Below are positions 63,118-64,000 of a stretch of DNA of 64,000 nucleotides, in pieces. Below the pieces are notes generated by a model that was not told the DNA's origin, made no database searches, and worked only from the letters and a program-made list of their open reading frames with translations. Source of the DNA: an uncultured Microbacterium sp. Lineage in GTDB: Bacteria > Actinomycetota > Actinomycetes > Actinomycetales > Microbacteriaceae. A program made the position numbers and the translations under genes. The DNA lies in the NCBI GenBank assembly GCA_913774845.1, contig CAJYJO010000002.1, forward strand, positions 1-64,000. Reading direction: 5' to 3'. Each line of letters begins with the position of its first letter. The first letter of the stretch is position 1.

Positions 63118-64000
63118 TCAGCGCAGCACGCTCGCCCCCAGCTCGACCGGGCTCCCCTCGATGTTGCCGACGATGCCGCGGATCACGCCCGTGCCGTCCT
63201 CGCGGCGGAGGCCCTCGTACCAGGCCTGGGTCGCGGCGACGTCGAAGGCATGCGTCTCGTGGGCGCGCTTGCGGGCGCGCAGCACGAGGTCGCCCGCCCG
63301 CTCGGTGCGGATGCGCTCGTAGCGCTTCAGGGAGTCCTCGACGCCGAGGGTCGAGGTGGCGAAGACGATGCCGAGCGCGAAGCTGTCCTCGAGCGCCGAG
63401 CAGGCGCCCTGACCGATGTCGGGGGCGGTGTTGTGCGCGGCATCCCCGAGGATCGCGACGCGCCCTCGCACCCAGGTGTCGAAGGGGTCGATGTCCCAGA
63501 TCTCGACCCGGTTGAGCGACTCGTCGGGGTCGATGCCGTCGAGCAGCGCCCGCACTCCGGGTGCGCCCCACGATCCGAAGGCGTGCTCGAGGGCGGCCAT
63601 GCGATCCTCGACCACGCCGGACGGCCCGGGCACGTCGACGAAGAAGTAGAAGCGGTCGCCCGCGACGGGCATGACGGCGCAGCGCTTGCCGTCGCCGACG
63701 TAGGTGGTCCACTGATCGAGCGGCCCGATGCGCTCGTCGGCGGCGACGAGACCGTTGTAGTTGACGTATCCCGAGTAGGAACGTTCGGGGCGGATGCCGG
63801 TCGGCTCGGTGACGTAGTCCCGCACGAGCGACCGCGCCCCGTCGGCGCCGATCAGGAGATCGGCGCTGTCGGTGGACCCATCGGCGAAGGTCGCGGTGAC
63901 GACGCCGTCGGCCTCGGAGACACCGGTCAGCTGCGTGCCGAGGTGGATGCTCGCCGGGCCGACGGCATCCATCATCAGCTGCTGCAGGTCGGCGCGGGCG
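63118..64000 (-). CDS. FAD-dependent monooxygenase (5' end outside the window)
   Basis: C-terminal 293 residues of a class A flavin monooxygenase (group with p-hydroxybenzoate hydroxylase and urate hydroxylase HpxO). Visible motifs: ADLQQLMMDAV at the cut edge, the DG motif LLIGADGARSLVRDYV, and the GD motif ILGDAAHNTAPDIGQGACSALEDSFALG. The N-terminal Rossmann motif must lie beyond position 64000. An internal ATG at 63975 is not the real start. Substrate unknown. Confidence 0.87.
   Translation of the reverse strand, partial: ARADLQQLMMDAVGPASIHLGTQLTGVSEADGVVTATFADGSTDSADLLIGADGARSLVRDYVTEPTGIRPERSYSGYVNYNGLVAADERIGPLDQWTTYVGDGKRCAVMPVAGDRFYFFVDVPGPSGVVEDRMAALEHAFGSWGAPGVRALLDGIDPDESLNRVEIWDIDPFDTWVRGRVAILGDAAHNTAPDIGQGACSALEDSFALGIVFATSTLGVEDSLKRYERIRTERAGDLVLRARKRAHETHAFDVAATQAWYEGLRREDGTGVIRGIVGNIEGSPVELGASVLR

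Overview
The window is about 70% GC, densely coded on both strands, and reads as chromosome from a high-GC actinobacterium. Gene content (SufS/SufU, KdpFABC with KdpDE, an Asp23/Gls24 envelope-stress operon, MobA-DUF6457, an ATPase-less sugar ABC operon), TANNNT -10 boxes just upstream of start codons and the very frequent trinucleotide context 'ggatgcc' all suggest Microbacteriaceae, probably Microbacterium; the genus is an inference from memory of such genomes. I see no rRNA, tRNA, prophage, insertion sequence with transposase, or CRISPR array.

Layout. 0-3.7 kb: purA, a beta-propeller lactonase and a convergent AI-2E-family membrane protein. 3.7-7.9 kb: chorismate mutase, then a glycine betaine/proline transporter (proV-proW-proX) with a palindromic upstream region and a hairpin between proW and proX. 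7.9-11.3 kb: DUF2071, DUF3253, two tandem paralogous membrane-anchored proteins, a YciI protein and a 45-residue membrane protein. 11.3-17.2 kb: purL, then a formate-dehydrogenase-like molybdoenzyme and fdhD. 17.4-20.5 kb: a six-gene, mostly overlapping Asp23/Gls24 operon. 20.6-24.0 kb: a LacI-operator-controlled sugar ABC transporter lacking its ATPase. 24.2-27.5 kb: DUF1990, a G-rich repeat tract, moeA, mobA fused to DUF6457, and a YkvA protein. 27.5-30.7 kb: a gene remnant, a Phd/VapC toxin-antitoxin pair and two divergent citrate synthases, one carrying an N-terminal DNA-binding domain. 30.7-31.7 kb: two secreted proteins in a lower-GC patch. 31.9-36.3 kb: small membrane protein, DUF429, sufS-sufU and a cysteine-containing unknown. 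36.7-45.1 kb: the complete kdp locus (small membrane protein, kdpF, A, B, C, D, E). 45.4-50.3 kb: arfB, a KimA-like potassium transporter, and a YcnI/CopC copper cluster. 50.7-58.5 kb: neutral zinc metallopeptidase, M20D amidohydrolase, an FAD reductase, a DUF4190/septum-formation-like protein, a LacI regulator and an alpha-glucosidase. 58.5-64 kb: apt, a PhzF protein, a GNAT protein, an M20 peptidase, an AhpD-like protein and a truncated FAD monooxygenase.

How parts fit together. Molybdenum cofactor genes (moeA, mobA) plus fdhD serve the molybdoenzyme. KdpFABC/KdpDE and the KimA-like carrier give two potassium uptake routes, and ProVWX adds compatible-solute uptake, so osmotic and potassium homeostasis is strongly represented. 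The LacI regulator probably controls the adjacent alpha-glucosidase through a 14-bp palindrome; two related sites precede the sugar ABC operon.

The most unusual signals are short repeats. A 25-bp palindrome occurs at least ten times, seven of them inside kdpB, where both orientations are translated in frame as an insertion of about 88 residues. A second family consists of three elements of exactly 86 bp with 15-bp inverted ends. Further hairpin or tandem families lie near 24.8, 45.8/53.1, 50.5 and 63.0 kb. A recurring -10-like hexamer 6-7 nt before many start codons suggests widespread leaderless transcription and was used to choose several starts.
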